Assembly: GCA_031553415.1 (NCBI GenBank)
Contig: JAVBLO010000039.1
Span: 1-37,413, forward strand
Length of the DNA stretch: 37,413 nucleotides
Reading direction: 5' to 3'
Source: JAIRVZ01 sp031553415
Lineage (GTDB): Bacteria; Bacteroidota; Bacteroidia; Bacteroidales; Azobacteroidaceae
The position numbers were made by a program, and so were the translations under genes. The notes beneath the pieces are model-generated. The model had not been told where the DNA came from. It did no database searches and was given only the letters and a program-made list of their open reading frames with translations. Below are positions 34,808 through 37,413 of the stretch, one piece after another (the first letter of the stretch is position 1; each line of letters begins with the position of its first letter).

Positions 34808-36733
34808 ATGAAAAAAGATTTTTCAAAAGAACATTCCCATGCTCCGGCTTTCAGGGTAATGGGTGTTATTATTGCCATTGGAATTGTTTTTGGCGATATA
34901 GGAACTTCTCCTCTTTATGTGATGAAAGCGGTATTGAATGCTTTACCACATAATCATCCAGAACTTATAACCGGAGCCGTTTCTTGTGTGATATGGACTT
35001 TAACATTGCAAACCACCATCAAATATGTATTGATAACCTTGCGGGCAGATAATAATGGGGAAGGAGGTATTCTCTCTTTATTTGCACTTATCAGGGAAAA
35101 ACATCGATGGGCTTATATAATTGCGGCTGTAGGTGCTGCGACTCTTTTGGCTGATGGTGTGATTACTCCATCAATTACAGTTACCTCAGCGATTGAAGGT
35201 TTGCATAATGTATACTCTTCTGTTCCTATCATACCTATATCTATTGGGATTATTATTTTCCTTTTTATGTTACAGCCTTTTGGAACGGCTTCTTTGGGAC
35301 GTTTTTTCGGCGTAATCATGTTAGGTTGGTTTGTTATGCTTGGTGTTTTAGGATTTATTCATTTCATTGAGTATCCAGCCATTGCTAAAGCCTTTAATCC
35401 GGTTTATGCAGTCCGGTTTTTAATTTCATCTCCCCACATTCTTATCATATTAGGTGCTATATTTCTTTGTACCACAGGAGCGGAAGCCTTATATTCAGAT
35501 TTAGGGCACTGCGGTTTGCGTAATATCCGTGTGTCGTGGGTATTTGTTAAAACTGCTTTGATATTGAATTATTTAGGACAAGGCTCTTGGGCCATACTGA
35601 ATCCTGATGCAGCAATAATTCCTGATATTAACCCATTTTTCGAAATCATGCCTTCCTGGTTTTTTATTGTCGGTGTAACGATGGCTACACTGGCTGCTAT
35701 TATTGCCAGCCAGGCCTTGATTAGCGGTTCTTTTACGGTTATTGCCGAGGCAATCTCCCTGAACCTTTGGCCAAATATTAAAATCAAGTATCCAACAGAA
35801 TTGAAAGGACAATTGTTTTTGCCCGGCATCAATTATGTGTTGATGATTCTTTGTGTGGTGGTAATCCTTATTTTCGAGTCTTCAACCAATATGGAAGCTG
35901 CTTATGGACTTTCAATATCTATTACTATGTTGATGACAACATGTTTGCTCTTTTTGTACATGAGGGTAAAAAAGGTACCTCTGTGGGAATCTATTCCGGT
36001 TACCTTGTGCTTTTTTACAGTTGAGATTGGATTTTTGATTGCCAACAGTGTGAAATTTATGCATGGAGGTTATATAACTGTTTTGATGGCTGGTATTTTA
36101 TTTTTAATCATGTTTATATGGTATAATGGTCTCCGGATTAAAAATCGCTGTGTAACTTATGAAAAGATTACTCCGGTGATACCTGTAATAGATAGATTGA
36201 GTGAAGATGAACTGGTTCCGAAATATGCTACGCATTTGGTTTATGTTACCAGGGCAAAGTATAAAAATGATATTGAAAGTAAAATTGTTTATTCCCTGAT
36301 TAATCGTCAGCCTAAACGTGCTGATACTTACTGGTTTGTATATTTAAATAGGAGTGACGAGCCATATAAATTCTCTTATAAAATTACAACATTCGTTCCG
36401 AAAAAAATTTTCCGTGTTGATATTACTGCAGGATTTAAATTAGGGTTTCATGTTGATGATTATATTAAAAAAATAGCGGTTAAAATGGAACAAAAAGGAG
36501 AAGTCGATTTGATAAGCCGTTATCCGTCCTTGCGGGAGAATAATATCAGGGGAGATTTCAGGTTTGTTGTTGTTGAGCGTATTATGCGTAATAGCCTTTC
36601 ACTCTCATTCCTGAAAAAAGCGATTTTGTTTATTTATACGATTATTAAAAAATTCGTTACTTCGGATACCCAGATTCTTGATTTGGACCCATCCAACGTG
36701 ACAGTAGAATCTGCGCCTTTAGTCAGGAAATAG
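34808..36733 (+). CDS. kup: Kup-type potassium uptake protein
   Basis: A 641-residue inner-membrane K+/H+ symporter (KUP/HAK/KT family). The first membrane segment carries the family signature IVFGDIGTSPLYVMKA, then NNGEGGILSLFALI, LLADGVITPSITVTSA and the SDLGHCG motif follow. About twelve membrane segments fill residues 15-440, and the C-terminal ~200 residues are cytosolic. ATG 34808 (MKKDFSKEH) is chosen over an upstream TTG because the TTG is part of the promoter. It is converged on by the broken gene at 36782. Confidence 0.95.
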   Translation: MKKDFSKEHSHAPAFRVMGVIIAIGIVFGDIGTSPLYVMKAVLNALPHNHPELITGAVSCVIWTLTLQTTIKYVLITLRADNNGEGGILSLFALIREKHRWAYIIAAVGAATLLADGVITPSITVTSAIEGLHNVYSSVPIIPISIGIIIFLFMLQPFGTASLGRFFGVIMLGWFVMLGVLGFIHFIEYPAIAKAFNPVYAVRFLISSPHILIILGAIFLCTTGAEALYSDLGHCGLRNIRVSWVFVKTALILNYLGQGSWAILNPDAAIIPDINPFFEIMPSWFFIVGVTMATLAAIIASQALISGSFTVIAEAISLNLWPNIKIKYPTELKGQLFLPGINYVLMILCVVVILIFESSTNMEAAYGLSISITMLMTTCLLFLYMRVKKVPLWESIPVTLCFFTVEIGFLIANSVKFMHGGYITVLMAGILFLIMFIWYNGLRIKNRCVTYEKITPVIPVIDRLSEDELVPKYATHLVYVTRAKYKNDIESKIVYSLINRQPKRADTYWFVYLNRSDEPYKFSYKITTFVPKKIFRVDITAGFKLGFHVDDYIKKIAVKMEQKGEVDLISRYPSLRENNIRGDFRFVVVERIMRNSLSLSFLKKAILFIYTIIKKFVTSDTQILDLDPSNVTVESAPLVRK

Positions 36734-36746
36734 GCTGGTTTCCACT

Positions 36747-36780
36747 CAATTAATTCTCATTCATTAATTGTTTAATTATT
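36747..36780 (+). terminator. Possible terminator after kup
   Basis: CAATTAAT (36747-36754) pairs with ATTAATTG (36763-36770), then TTTAATTATTTTC. The stem is AT-rich and weak. Confidence 0.45.
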
Positions 36781-36781
36781 T

Positions 36782-37135
36782 TCAGAGCCTTTTCGTTCCT
36801 CTTCTGTTTGTCAATTTGTATTCTGTTAAGTTCATTCCTCCGGTGCTTAAACCGAATAATGAGTTTGCTTCTATCCAGCGACCATCAATAAAAACAGGAG
36901 TCGCGCTGTATGATTCTTCGAATTTTGGTTTATAATTAGTATATTCTTTAAATAATCCTTCCGGTAAAGTTAAATACTTGTTCTCTTGCATGTTCATCCG
37001 GAAGAGGCATTAAAATTTAAGACTTTCCTTGATGATTGATTTGTAAAGATTCTCGTTGTTTTGGGCTTTTGAAAAATGACAGGTTACAACAAGTAATACA
37101 AACAACGAATACTTTTTATTTTTGAATCCGGCCAT
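36782..37135 (-). pseudogene. Secreted protein gene interrupted by an in-frame stop
   Basis: From an ATG at 37135 the minus strand encodes a clean signal peptide (MAGFKNKKYSLFVLLVVTCH then FSKAQ) and continues NNENLYKSIIKESLKF to a TAA at 37012-37010. In the same frame the reading resumes and runs 75 more codons (CLFRMNMQENKYLTLPEGLF and onward) to the TGA at 36782. The two parts differ by exactly 46 codons between the two Met positions, so one base change would restore a ~117-residue exported protein. No domain recognised. Either a recent pseudogene, a sequencing error, or two unrelated ORFs. Confidence 0.6.
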
Positions 37136-37413
37136 AATAAAACTGATTATTTCTGTAAATGTATTTATTAAACCGGCACAGCATGAATGCTGTGTCTATA
37201 AAAAAAGATAACAGAAGTTACACATTCGAAAAATGGTTATCTTTGTTTGATTTTTTAATTTTATTTCAATTAGGGCACGAATTGAACTATTTTTGGGTGC
37301 AAGGTACAGGGTACAAGGTGCACGGTTTGTCGAAATCTGGCGTAAGCTCCCGGCGTAGTTAAACAAACACTTTGATACATATAAAAACGCTCCGCGGAGA
37401 AATGTTTGTCGCT
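37136..37413. other. Window-end intergenic sequence
   Basis: No gene supported. It contains a small perfect hairpin, CACAGCAT (37177-37184) with ATGCTGTG (37187-37194), the heptad array at 37296-37323, and a CTCCGCGGAG palindrome near 37390. The short plus-strand reading frame has no family features. Confidence 0.5.
37296..37323. repeat. 7-base tandem repeat (GGTACAA type)
   Basis: Four consecutive units, GGTGCAA, GGTACAG, GGTACAA, GGTGCAC. No inverse arm is seen before the window ends; it may lie just outside. Confidence 0.75.

Noticed and set aside
34642..34878. Minus-strand reading frame upstream of kup, ending SSCSPVRKPEEVK
   Set aside because: It overlaps the kup start and promoter on the other strand and shows no conserved motif; an alternative frame there also gives only a short unrecognised peptide.
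2032..37323. CRISPR arrays
   Set aside because: The tandem repeats have 7-9 base units without spacers and no cas genes are present.
37159..37362. Plus-strand reading frame of 67 codons at the window end
   Set aside because: No signal peptide or family motif, and it runs through the GGTACAA repeat array; translation of a repeat is not evidence for a gene.

Overview
The window looks like a stretch of a Bacteroidales chromosome (phylum Bacteroidota); the genus cannot be fixed from sequence alone. Evidence: AT-rich DNA, many intergenic matches to the Bacteroidota -7 element TAnnTTTG, almost no Shine-Dalgarno sequences, type IX secretion C-terminal domains, a GldF-GldG fusion, a hybrid two-component regulator of the SusR-like (HTCS) type, and a BtuB/BtuG-type B12 uptake pair under a cobalamin riboswitch. 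Most genes are ordinary core or accessory genes. No prophage, integron, CRISPR array or tRNA was seen.

Layout. 0.2-2.1 kb: a YihY/BrkB membrane protein and the RNase P RNA gene (both minus). 2.1-7.8 kb: divergent secreted proteins, a leucine-rich-repeat protein (minus) and a family 9 pectate lyase (plus), then a small lipoprotein. 8.0-12.4 kb (minus): a gldF-gldG fusion, dnaN and a DnaQ-like exonuclease. 12.5-16.0 kb (plus): an SNF2 helicase and a KdsC-type phosphatase. 16.1-17.6 kb (minus): mgtE with a structured leader. 17.6-18.1 kb: insertion-sequence debris. 18.2-20.1 kb: a DUF4153 membrane protein. 20.3-25.7 kb: a GH88 unsaturated glucuronyl hydrolase divergent from the HTCS regulator. 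25.8-30.7 kb: an ATP-grasp-like protein of unknown substrate divergent from the riboswitch, TonB receptor and BtuG-like lipoprotein. 30.8-33.5 kb: a phoH-purC-aroE operon (minus). 33.7-36.7 kb: a DUF5715/M15-like lipoprotein and the Kup potassium transporter. 36.8-37.1 kb: a secreted-protein gene broken by an in-frame stop.

Functional threads. The pectate lyase and the GH88 enzyme, with the HTCS beside the latter, suggest use of pectin-type polysaccharides, although no SusC/SusD pair is present. The riboswitch, TonB receptor and BtuG form a complete outer-membrane corrinoid capture unit. RNase P RNA, clamp, exonuclease, PurC, AroE and KdsC are housekeeping.

The most unusual features are non-coding. 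Several intergenic regions, and one stem of the cobalamin riboswitch, carry long hairpins whose arms are tandem repeats of 7, 8 or 9 bases (for example TTAAGAG units). They sit at gene ends, next to promoters and in leaders. The mgtE leader combines a 19-codon upstream ORF with two mutually exclusive hairpins. Several apparent TTG starts lie inside TAnnTTTG boxes, so the real starts are further downstream.
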